64,000 nucleotides of DNA. Origin: an uncultured Myxococcales bacterium. Lineage in GTDB: Bacteria > Myxococcota_A > UBA9042. Position 1 is the stretch's first letter. Every line of letters begins with the position of its first letter. Under the pieces are notes generated by a model, which saw nothing but the letters and a program-made list of their open reading frames with translations, ran no database searches and was not told where the DNA came from. The translations under genes and the position numbers were made by a program. The stretch lies in NCBI GenBank assembly GCA_903919145.1, contig CAIXGW010000018.1, positions 1 through 64,000 of the forward strand. The letters are read 5' to 3'. Positions 19,389 to 26,582 of this stretch are shown here, piece after piece.

Positions 19389-20903
19389 ATGAACGAGATC
19401 CTGCAAAAGCTAGTGCAAGACAGCGAAACCGGCATTGCGGGCACGGTTTTCGGTCTGGCTCTTTTGCTGCTGACGGCGGTGGCGATGCCGCGCGAGCAGC
19501 GCAGGCGGCTGCGAACGCCGCTGGCGATGTTTCTGCTGCACCTGGCCGCCGAGGCACTGGCGCTGGTGGTGCCGGCGCAGTGGGGCATGCGCAAGCCCGT
19601 TGACGTAGCGGCACTGTTCTTTCTGTGGCTGCAGGTGGGCCAGCTGCTGCCGATGCTGGTGCTGGATGGCGTGCTGCAGGCGCGCCTGTCCTGGACCATG
19701 CCGAAGATCTTTCGCGACATCGTGCAGCTGCTGGCCTACTTCGCCATTGGCCTGGTGGTCCTGCACGCCTCCGGGGTCGAGCCGGGCTCGCTGCTGACCA
19801 CCTCTGCCCTGTTGACGGCCGTCATTGGTCTGTCTTTGCAGGATACTTTGGGCAACCTGTTTGCCGGCTTGGCGATCCAGGTGCAGCGGCCCTTTGAGAT
19901 CGGCGACTTTGTGCAGCTGGGCGACTCGGTAGAGCCGCTGGGGCGGGTCATTGAGATCAACTGGCGCGCCACCAAGCTGCTGACCAACGATCGCTTTGAG
20001 ATCATCGTGCCCAATTCCAACCTGGCGCGGGCCGCGATCCGCAACTTCTCCAAGCCGACGCCGGTCCTGCGCCGCAACATCCGCGTGCAAGCGCCCTATG
20101 ACTATGCGCCTGCCCACATCTGCGGGCTGCTGGAGAGCGCCCTGGACGGCACACCGATGGTGCTGGCGGCCCACAGACCCAGCGCCCTGGTCCGCAGCTT
20201 TGACCCCGACGGCGTGCAGTACGAGCTGCGCTACTTCACCGACGAAGTCGAGCACGTCCACGTGACCGACGGCCGGGTCAGAGAGCGCATCTGGCACTCC
20301 TTTCGCCGGGCTGGCGTGCCGATTCCCTATGCGCAGCGCGACGTGCACTTGTACACCATGCAGGGCGACAGCCCAGAGCAGATTCGCGCCGCCAAGCAGG
20401 CCAAGCGCCGCGCCACCCTGCGCGGGGTCGACTTGTTTGAGGCCCTGCCTGAAGAATCGCTGGAGTTGCTGGTCAATCTGGTTCACACCCGCCGCTATGC
20501 CGCCGGAGAGACGGTGCTGAGACGGGGCGAATCCGGGGCTGAGCTGTTTATCGTCGAGCACGGAGAAGTGGCGGTGGTGGTAGAGCAAGCCCAGGGGCCG
20601 GCCCAAGAGGTCGCCCGCTTGGGACCCGGCAACTTCTTTGGCGAGATGAGCCTGCTGACCGGCGCCGCCCGCACCGCGACGGTGCGCGCCGTGGCCGATC
20701 TGGCCCTGCTGGTGGTAGACAAGCAGGCCTTCCAGCAGGTGCTTCAGCAAAATCCACAGCTGGCCGAGCGCATCTCCAGCCTGCTAGCCAGCCGCCAGCA
20801 GCAGCTGGACCGCCACACGGCCCGAACTACCGACTCCTTTCAGCGCCCAGAAGACAAGTCCACGGCCTTGCTGGCCAAGATTCGCGAATTCTTTGCGCTT
20901 TAG
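19389..20903 (+). CDS. MscS-type mechanosensitive channel with C-terminal cyclic-nucleotide-binding domain
   Basis: 504 residues from ATG 19389, with GGGGAG upstream. Four or so N-terminal transmembrane helices lead to the MscS pore and upper beta domain (TAVIGLSLQDTLGNLFAGLAIQ, then RPFEIGDFVQLG, GRVIEINWRATKLLTNDRFEIIVPNS). From about residue 355 a CRP-like cNMP-binding domain follows (LFEALPEESLELLVNLV, then FFGEMSLLTGAARTATVRA). This is the architecture of cyclic-nucleotide-regulated MscS relatives (bCNG), in which the nucleotide replaces or modulates tension gating. Inner membrane. The PEARTATV-type phosphate cassette is changed here to GEMSLLTGAARTATV, which still keeps the Glu and Arg. 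Confidence 0.92.
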   Translation: MNEILQKLVQDSETGIAGTVFGLALLLLTAVAMPREQRRRLRTPLAMFLLHLAAEALALVVPAQWGMRKPVDVAALFFLWLQVGQLLPMLVLDGVLQARLSWTMPKIFRDIVQLLAYFAIGLVVLHASGVEPGSLLTTSALLTAVIGLSLQDTLGNLFAGLAIQVQRPFEIGDFVQLGDSVEPLGRVIEINWRATKLLTNDRFEIIVPNSNLARAAIRNFSKPTPVLRRNIRVQAPYDYAPAHICGLLESALDGTPMVLAAHRPSALVRSFDPDGVQYELRYFTDEVEHVHVTDGRVRERIWHSFRRAGVPIPYAQRDVHLYTMQGDSPEQIRAAKQAKRRATLRGVDLFEALPEESLELLVNLVHTRRYAAGETVLRRGESGAELFIVEHGEVAVVVEQAQGPAQEVARLGPGNFFGEMSLLTGAARTATVRAVADLALLVVDKQAFQQVLQQNPQLAERISSLLASRQQQLDRHTARTTDSFQRPEDKSTALLAKIREFFAL

Positions 20904-20976
20904 GGCTCGTCTACCAACAACCCGATCGAGTTGTGTGGCGAGCGGAGCGGTGAGAGGGCCCCGCGATCCCGAAGGG

Positions 20977-20993
20977 CGCGAGCACTGCTCGCG
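20977..20993. repeat. 17-bp palindrome in convergent intergenic region
   Basis: CGCGAGCA and TGCTCGCG flank a single central C, giving an almost perfect 17-bp palindrome. It lies between the convergent MscS gene (stop 20903) and rhodanese gene (stop 21098). No spacer for an RNA loop and no T-tract, so it looks more like a protein-binding dyad or chance than a terminator. A second imperfect dyad centred on CCGATCGAG lies near 20921-20936. Confidence 0.35.
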
Positions 20994-21097
20994 AGTGGGA
21001 CTTGCAAACACGCGAACTTGCGACCACCCAGCAGGCAATGGGCCGTTGTAGAAGATCAATTTGATTTCTTACAGGGCCTTAGCGGCGGTCCCGCTGC

Positions 21098-21466
21098 CTA
21101 AATCGCAGTAGGCAAGCCGGCGGCAAGCCAGGCCTTCCAGCCGCCCGCCAGCGACCACACGGCGGTGTAGCCCATCTGCTGGGCGTTATCGGCCGCCATG
21201 GCCGAGCGAAACCCGCCGCCGCAGTAAAGGACCAGCTCGGTCGACTTGTCTGGCACGCTGGCGACGAGGTCGCGCTCCAGCACACCGCGCCCCAGGTGCT
21301 CCGCGCCAGCGGCGTGGCCGGCCTGCCACTCGCGGTCTTCGCGCACGTCGATAAGGCGCAGCGATCTGCCCTGTTGCAGCCACTGCTGCAGCTCGGCAAC
21401 GGTGATCTCGCGGACGCGGGCGCGGCTTTTCTCTACCAGCGCCAGGAACTCGGGGCTGTGGTCCAT
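21098..21466 (-). CDS. Rhodanese-like sulfurtransferase
   Basis: 122 residues from ATG 21466; TGGAG lies 7 nt upstream. Single rhodanese domain: LRLIDVREDREWQAGHAAGAEHL, and active-site loop YCGGGFRS with Cys82 as the persulfide carrier and the usual downstream Gly-Trp-x-x-W segment (LAGGWKAWLAAGLP). Soluble, cytoplasmic, likely sulfur transfer or thiol stress. Stands alone; convergent with the MscS gene and divergent from the cupredoxin fusion. Confidence 0.92.
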   Translation of the reverse strand: MDHSPEFLALVEKSRARVREITVAELQQWLQQGRSLRLIDVREDREWQAGHAAGAEHLGRGVLERDLVASVPDKSTELVLYCGGGFRSAMAADNAQQMGYTAVWSLAGGWKAWLAAGLPTAI

Positions 21467-21688
21467 GGGCAACTCCAGGCGCGGTGGGGCGGGGGCGCGC
21501 GCTTGCGGTCCAGGCTAGCGCGACCTGCCGCGATTGGCCAGAGACGCTGCCAGATCGACCACCGCGGCGGGGATTCCCTTTTTCTCGGCGGTCGCTTATC
21601 CTATCGCCCCCTTGGTCGGCAGCCGCGTTGTCACCAGCTGCTGACCTCCCGCCTGCACCGCCTGCGCCAATCCTCCGTGGAGCCATCG

Positions 21689-23203
21689 ATGAAGCTGTTG
21701 TTCTCTATGCGCCTGCTGGCATCCACTGCCGCCGCTACCGTCACCGCTGTCCTGCCTGCCGTTGGCTCTGCCGCCCTGGTCGGTGCTTTGGCACTGAGCT
21801 CCTTGGCCGGCTGTACCGACGACCCGGCATTGGCTGAACCGACCCCCAGCACGGTGCCAGCTCCGGCGGCCTGCAAAGTCGATGCCGACTGCGCCGTCCA
21901 CGCCGACCCGTGCATGACCGCGGTGTGCAGCGCCGGCACCTGCGGAGCCAAGGCCAAGGCCGAAGGTGCCGCCTGCAACGACGACAACATCTGCAACGGC
22001 AGCGCCGAGAAATGCGCCGCCGGCAAGTGCGTAGGCACCGCCAACTCCATGGCCTGCGACGACAAGAATGCCTGCACCACCGACACCTGCGACCCCAAGC
22101 AGGGCTGTGTCTTCCTGACGCTGGCCAGCAAGTGCGAAGACAACCAAGCGTGCACGGCGGACGCATGCGACCCGGCTACGGGCAAGTGCAGCAACACCTC
22201 GCTAGAGGGCCAGCCCTGCGACGACGCCAACCAGTGCAGCGAGAACGACCTGTGCGCCGCTGGCAAGTGCGCGCCGGGCAAGATCAAGAGCTGCGACGAC
22301 GGCAAGGTCTGCACGACCGACAGTTGCGACCCGAAGTGGGGTTGCGTGGGCCAGAACAACACGGCCAGCTGCACCGACAACAACGCCTGCACCAAAGGCG
22401 ATGAGTGCCTGGACGGCGAATGTCGCGCCGGCAAAATCGCCGTCAGCTGCGATGACGCCAACCCCTGCACCATCGACCTGTGCGACCCCAAGACCGGCTG
22501 CGTGAGCACGCCACTGGCCGATGGCAAGCCGTGCAGCGACAGCGACGCGTGCACCGCTGAGGACGCCTGCAGCGCCGGCAAGTGCAAGGCTGGCAAGGCC
22601 GTGGACTGCAACGACGGCAACGCCTGCACCAGTGACGTCTGCGACCCCAAGACCGGCTGCGAGCTGGCCAACTCGGCCACCGGCTGCGATGACGGCAACG
22701 CCTGCACCACCAACGACCTGTGCGACAAGGGCGTGTGCAAGTCCGGCAGCGGCGCCCCCGACTGCAACGACGGCAACCCCTGCACCGACGACGCCTGCGA
22801 CGCCAAGAAGGGCTGCCTGCACACGCCCAACACCGCCACCTGCGACGACGGCAACGCCAACACCAGCGGCGACAAGTGCGCTGCCGGCACCTGCAAGGGC
22901 ACGCCCAGCTCTCCGCAGCCCAAGACCGTGACGGTCAAGACCACTCCGGCCAGCAAGTTTGTGCCAGACAGCGTGGAGATCGCCGTTGGCGACAGCGTTG
23001 AGTTCACCACCGGCGCCTCGCACAACGCGGTCGAAGTCAGCCAGTCGACCTGGGACGCCAATGGCACCACTGCGCTGGTCGGCGGCTTTGGGGTTGGCTT
23101 TGGCGAGACCAAGATCGTCAAGTTTGACAAGGCGGGCACGTTCTACTTTGTCTGCACGCCCCATGCCGCCATGGGCATGAAGGGCATGATCGTCGTCAAG
23201 TAG
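21689..23203 (+). CDS. Cys-rich repeat lipoprotein with C-terminal cupredoxin domain
   Basis: 504 residues from ATG 21689, with TGGAG 8 nt upstream. Long signal sequence ending in lipobox LAGC (Cys42). Residues about 60-400 hold some 12 CDDxNxCTxDxC repeats, mostly alternating two spacings; one unit has lost a Cys (CDDGNANTSGDKC). The last 95 residues are a plastocyanin-like domain with a full type-1 copper set: His445 (ASHNAVE), Cys489, His492 and Met497 (VCTPHAAMGMKG), with the Cys-x2-His-x4-Met spacing of plastocyanin. It should be a surface-tethered copper electron carrier or copper-binding head on a disulfide-rich stalk. No oxidase or reductase partner lies nearby. Confidence 0.88.
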   Translation: MKLLFSMRLLASTAAATVTAVLPAVGSAALVGALALSSLAGCTDDPALAEPTPSTVPAPAACKVDADCAVHADPCMTAVCSAGTCGAKAKAEGAACNDDNICNGSAEKCAAGKCVGTANSMACDDKNACTTDTCDPKQGCVFLTLASKCEDNQACTADACDPATGKCSNTSLEGQPCDDANQCSENDLCAAGKCAPGKIKSCDDGKVCTTDSCDPKWGCVGQNNTASCTDNNACTKGDECLDGECRAGKIAVSCDDANPCTIDLCDPKTGCVSTPLADGKPCSDSDACTAEDACSAGKCKAGKAVDCNDGNACTSDVCDPKTGCELANSATGCDDGNACTTNDLCDKGVCKSGSGAPDCNDGNPCTDDACDAKKGCLHTPNTATCDDGNANTSGDKCAAGTCKGTPSSPQPKTVTVKTTPASKFVPDSVEIAVGDSVEFTTGASHNAVEVSQSTWDANGTTALVGGFGVGFGETKIVKFDKAGTFYFVCTPHAAMGMKGMIVVK

Positions 23204-23274
23204 CTTGCCAGCCCCTGCGGGCCCGCTGAGTTCGACAAGCGCAGCCAAGCCCGCCAGCCGCGGGGTTCAACGCC

Positions 23275-23820
23275 TCAAGGCTGAGCCGGCTTGACTGTAT
23301 GGATGGCTTGGGCCTGGCGGCCGCACTCGTCTTGGACGCTGACTTCCAGGCGCTTGGGCTGGCCATTGCTCAAGAGCCGAAAGCCAGCCTTGGACACCGA
23401 CCCGTCGCTGGCCAGCGCCATCGAAGCCCCCACCAGGGCCAGCCTCTGGTAGTCCATGTCCTGGCAGTTGGGCGGGCCGCAAAAACCGGGGCTGTACAGG
23501 GTGAACTGCACCCGAAACTTGCGATGGTTGGGCTCGGGGTTGACCACCCGCAGCGCCGCAAATACGTGGTTGCTGAATAGCTGCCCGCCGGTAGCCGAGT
23601 GGACTTGCAGCGGCTGGCCATCGACCAGGCCCGCAAAAGTGAATTCGCCTTGGCCAAGCTGGATCTCCAAGGGATCCGTGGTCGGGCAGTCGCTGACGGT
23701 TTTCCACCCTTGATCGCCCTCAGCGCACACCTCGGGGTCGCGAACACACTCATCCCACTCCCAGACGTCCAGCGTGCAGCCGGCAGACAGCAGGGCCAAA
23801 GAGACCAAGGTGGCGCGCAA
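23275..23820 (-). CDS. Hypothetical lipoprotein
   Basis: 181 residues from TTG 23820, chosen because AAGGA lies 7 nt upstream and the start gives a compact lipoprotein signal (RATLVSLALLSAGC, Cys15). GTG 23856 is an alternative that would overlap the preceding gene. The mature part starts with DVWEWDEC and holds eight or so Cys with beta-rich segments (FRVQFTLYSPGFCGPPNCQ). No family recognised. Third gene of a minus-strand operon after the flavin reductase and outer-membrane protein. Confidence 0.7.
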   Translation of the reverse strand: MRATLVSLALLSAGCTLDVWEWDECVRDPEVCAEGDQGWKTVSDCPTTDPLEIQLGQGEFTFAGLVDGQPLQVHSATGGQLFSNHVFAALRVVNPEPNHRKFRVQFTLYSPGFCGPPNCQDMDYQRLALVGASMALASDGSVSKAGFRLLSNGQPKRLEVSVQDECGRQAQAIHTVKPAQP

Positions 23821-23849
23821 AGCTGGTTCCTTGAGGCATTGACGATCTG

Positions 23850-24473
23850 CTACCACGTCACCCCCACCAGCAGGCCGGCGATCGGCTGGACCTCGGCTGC
23901 GACCACTGTGCTGCCCGGGATGACGCCATCGGCCGTCTTGCGAACGTAAGCGGCGCCCAGGTGGGCTTCCAGGGTCAGGCCCCACAGCCCGGTGAGCTTG
24001 AAACCCACGCGGGGACCCGCGGCCAGCGCGTCTTCGCCGCGGCTGCCCTCGCCAAAGGCCAGCAGTCCGTCGGCCTCGGCCGCCAGAAACAAGCCCTTGA
24101 AAAACAGGCCAGACAGGTACCAGCGCAGCTGGGCACCCGCTTCGGCGACCCAGCCGCGGCTGTCAGGGCCACGCCGACCGCGACCGCCACCGGCCACCAG
24201 CGACCACGACCAGGCGGCGCCTCCAGCCAATTCCCATCTTAGCTGAAGGGTTGAGCTGACCAGCGGCGCCAAGTTGACCGCCAGGGTCATCGGCAATTCA
24301 GCGCTGCCCTCTTCGGCCAAGGGCGTAGCTTCACCGCTTAGGGGAAAGACAGCGCCGGGCACCTCAGGCAACGCGGCAGCAGCAGGTGCAGCCCGCAAGC
24401 CGGCCCCTAGCGCCACCCCAGCCACGAACGCTGGCAGGCCAATCGGGCTGCCCCGGGCGCTGCGCAGGGTCAC
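23850..24473 (-). CDS. Putative outer-membrane beta-barrel protein
   Basis: 207 residues from GTG 24473, whose GTGA overlaps the stop of the flavin reductase gene. Signal peptide of about 33 residues ending AAPAAAA. The mature part alternates amphipathic strands and turns (LQLRWELAGGAAWSWSLVAG, AGAQLRWYLSGLFFKGLFLAAE, TGLWGLTLEAHLGAAYV) and ends in LLVGVTW, with an aromatic C-terminal residue as expected for BAM-inserted barrels. Eight or so strands; the exact family is not recognised, and substrate is unknown. Confidence 0.65.
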   Translation of the reverse strand: MTLRSARGSPIGLPAFVAGVALGAGLRAAPAAAALPEVPGAVFPLSGEATPLAEEGSAELPMTLAVNLAPLVSSTLQLRWELAGGAAWSWSLVAGGGRGRRGPDSRGWVAEAGAQLRWYLSGLFFKGLFLAAEADGLLAFGEGSRGEDALAAGPRVGFKLTGLWGLTLEAHLGAAYVRKTADGVIPGSTVVAAEVQPIAGLLVGVTW

Positions 24474-25039
24474 CGTTGCGCCCCCTGACCGATCAGACGG
24501 GCGAGGCGAACCAATTCCTGACCAAGCTGCTCCAAGCGTTCAGCTACTTGAGCGTCGATCGGCGCCCCTTGCGCGTCAAAGGCTTGCCACGACTGGGCCA
24601 CGGGCACCACCAGCGGACACGTCAGCCCGCGCAGCGATCGCACCATGTCCTCCATGGCATTGATCGCCTGCAGGCCCTGACTGCCGCCAGCGCAGCAGAT
24701 CAGCCCCACGACTTTGTCGCTCAAGTAGGGGGGAGCCGCCCGGCTGCGCAGCTCAAGGTAGTCGATGGCGTTCTTGAAGGCCCCGCTGACCGAGCCGTGG
24801 TACAGCGGCGACGCCCACAGCAGCGCGTCCGCCTGCCCTGCCGCATCGACCCAGGCCTGGGCCATTGGCGTCGGCGGCGTGCCGTGGCGGTACATGGGCA
24901 ATTCCATCTGGGCAAGGTCGAATTCCTGCACCTGAGCGCCGGCCGCCGCCGCCGCCCGCAGGGCTGTGCGCAGGGCAAATACCGTCGCCGAAGAGCCGTC
25001 TATCGACCCCCCCAAGCCAACCACGCGCAACCCAGCCAT
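24470..25039 (-). CDS. NADPH-dependent FMN reductase (flavodoxin-like)
   Basis: 189 residues, ATG 25039 with GGAGAGAG upstream. PF03358 fold: LRVVGLGGSIDGSSAT phosphate-binding loop, LLWASPLYHGSVSGAFKNAIDYL flavin-binding region, and LICCAGGSQGLQAINAM. Soluble cytoplasmic flavoenzyme reducing FMN, quinones or azo-type compounds with NAD(P)H. First gene of an operon with an outer-membrane protein and a lipoprotein, an unusual partnership with no evident pathway. Confidence 0.9.
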   Translation of the reverse strand: MAGLRVVGLGGSIDGSSATVFALRTALRAAAAAGAQVQEFDLAQMELPMYRHGTPPTPMAQAWVDAAGQADALLWASPLYHGSVSGAFKNAIDYLELRSRAAPPYLSDKVVGLICCAGGSQGLQAINAMEDMVRSLRGLTCPLVVPVAQSWQAFDAQGAPIDAQVAERLEQLGQELVRLARLIGQGAQR

Positions 25040-25100
25040 AGCTCTCTCCGAGGCGGACTCTCCCGCAACCCCATGCTTGTCTCAGAAACCGTCAGACAAC

Positions 25101-25295
25101 TCAGAAGCGCATGCCCCACGAAGCGCGGAACTTGAACCAGCGCCAGGTCAGCCATGCTGCCACCCCAGCGCCAATCAGGCCAACCACGATCTTGTGGATC
25201 ACCAGCACGGCCAAGCCAGTGCCCGCCCAAGCTGCCACCGCTGTCCAGCCCATCCGCGCCGCTTCTGCCCGCTGCTTGGGAAGTAGTTCGCCCAT
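25101..25295 (-). CDS. Small membrane protein, hypothetical
   Basis: 64 residues from ATG 25295, with AGGAGG 6 nt upstream, which decides this start over upstream in-frame options. Hydrophilic N-terminus (GELLPKQRAEAARMG), then two hydrophobic stretches (WTAVAAWAGTGLAVLVIHKIVV, then LIGAGVAAWLTW) and a basic aromatic tail (RWFKFRASWGMRF). No family recognised. Lies 61 nt before the flavin reductase on the same strand, so possibly co-transcribed. Confidence 0.65.
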   Translation of the reverse strand: MGELLPKQRAEAARMGWTAVAAWAGTGLAVLVIHKIVVGLIGAGVAAWLTWRWFKFRASWGMRF

Positions 25296-25383
25296 TGCTG
25301 CCTCCTGTCTGTAGGAACAATTCCCCCGAATCGCAATCTTGGCTCGGGCAACGCCACCCGCTGGGCTTGGGGGTACGGAAAAT

Positions 25384-25434
25384 GACCCAGCAGCGCAACC
25401 CAAAGCCAGTGAACAAGAACCGGTTGCCACCCCG
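25384..25434 (+). repeat. Dispersed repeat element, copy A (truncated)
   Basis: Shares the blocks GACCCAGCAG, ACCCAA and GTGAACAAGAACCGG, in the same order and spacing, with the copies at 26510-26580 and 29155-29224. It lacks their second half (the CGGATCGAAT and CGGTCTTGG part). Lies between the zinc-ribbon gene and the small membrane protein gene. Confidence 0.65.
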
Positions 25435-25524
25435 CTTGGGCGGCCGGCCTTGGGCAATTGCGCGACCGCAGCCCCCAGCCCACAGCCACCAAGGATAGTC
25501 TGCCCGGCGCCGCAGCGCCAACCT

Positions 25525-26328
25525 TCAGTTGGGGGCCACGCTAACCCGCCAGTGGCCGGGATAGCCCGGGGGCGGCGGATCGCGGCGCAGCATCGCCCGC
25601 AAGCACGCCAGGCTGGGCGCCTTGACCTTGGGGTTGCCTACCGCCTGCAGGTCAAGCACCTCGCCGCTGGCCGCCAGCTCCACGTCAAGGTCAAGCGCCG
25701 AGTCGGGCAGCTTCAGGGGCCTGAGGCACAGCTTGAGGCGCTTGGCCGACCGATCAAACGCCGCGCTGACGGCCAGCGGCGCCGCTTGCGCCGGCGCCGG
25801 TCCCTCCGGCTGGGCGTTGTCTGCCTGCTGGCGGGCCTCAGCGGCCTGGCTGCGCAGCGCCTGCTCCTGAGCACGGGCCTTGGCGATGACTTGCTTGGCT
25901 TGATCCTGGACAGCTTGCTGCTCCGCAAGCTGTCTCTGCCGCACGGCTTCTTGGGCGGCGCGGTCAGTGCGGCTCTGGCCTTGCGCAACCTCGTCGATCT
26001 TGGCAGACCACCAGCTGGGGTCAGCTAGTTGACGCCACGGCAGCTCGCCAAAGTAGTTCATGCTGATGCCCACCACGACCAGCAACCAAAAGCAGCCGCC
26101 GCCGCTTGCCTTGGGCTGGCCCACTTGCTTGGCCGCTGCTGCGGTCTTGTCGCGACGCAGGTCGGTGGTCCGCGCCACCGCGGTCCGCTCGGCCAGGATC
26201 TCGGCGACGATGTCGTAGCCGCCGGTGCCCAACATCACCGCCCCGCAATTGTGGCAGTTGGAGCGGGCGCGCTCGTTCATTTGCTTGCAGCGGGGGCAGG
26301 GCCGCTGGCCCAGAGGTGCGGTGCTCAA
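25525..26328 (-). CDS. Zinc-ribbon membrane protein with AgmX-like C-terminal domain
   Basis: 267 residues from TTG 26328 (GGAGG about 10 nt upstream). N-terminal zinc ribbon with two CxxC knuckles (CPRCKQMN and CHNCGAV, residues about 11-29), a linker, one transmembrane helix (GCFWLLVVVGISMNYF near 80-95), a long Ala/Gln/Arg coiled coil (about 110-175), then a beta domain with LDLDVELAASGEVLDLQAVG and CLRAMLRRDPPPPG. The last part resembles the TonB-like C-terminus of AgmX/PglI gliding-motility proteins. An inner-membrane protein spanning to the periplasm is the likely arrangement; role inferred only. Confidence 0.65.
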   Translation of the reverse strand: MSTAPLGQRPCPRCKQMNERARSNCHNCGAVMLGTGGYDIVAEILAERTAVARTTDLRRDKTAAAAKQVGQPKASGGGCFWLLVVVGISMNYFGELPWRQLADPSWWSAKIDEVAQGQSRTDRAAQEAVRQRQLAEQQAVQDQAKQVIAKARAQEQALRSQAAEARQQADNAQPEGPAPAQAAPLAVSAAFDRSAKRLKLCLRPLKLPDSALDLDVELAASGEVLDLQAVGNPKVKAPSLACLRAMLRRDPPPPGYPGHWRVSVAPN

Positions 26329-26509
26329 ATTCAGGGCCCTCCGCTAGGAGCCTGTCGAGGGAGTCCCCACCAGGCGCCTCGCCCAATTTGCGTTTCCTGG
26401 GCGAGCAGTCAACATTATTGCAGAATTCAGCCATTTCGCCTGCCACTACGGCGATCCTAGCACAGCTGCCAAGAACCGGTCAGCGATTGCCCCAAGCGAC
26501 GGCTAGAAG

Positions 26510-26580
26510 GACCCAGCAGTAGGACCCAAGACCCGTGAACAAGAACCGGGTGCAACCCGGATCGAATTGACGGTCTTGGG
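26510..26580 (+). repeat. Dispersed repeat element, copy B; left inverted repeat flanking FGE-fusion gene
   Basis: About 70 bp, matching the reverse complement of 29155-29224 at roughly 60 positions with one gap, including an identical 21-base core (CCGGGTGCAACCCGGATCGAA at 26547-26567). The core forms a CCGGGT/ACCCGG hairpin, and CAAGAACCG pairs with CGGTCTTG as an outer stem. Ends 3 bp past the stop codon of the FGE-fusion gene. Confidence 0.75.
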
Positions 26581-26582
26581 TA

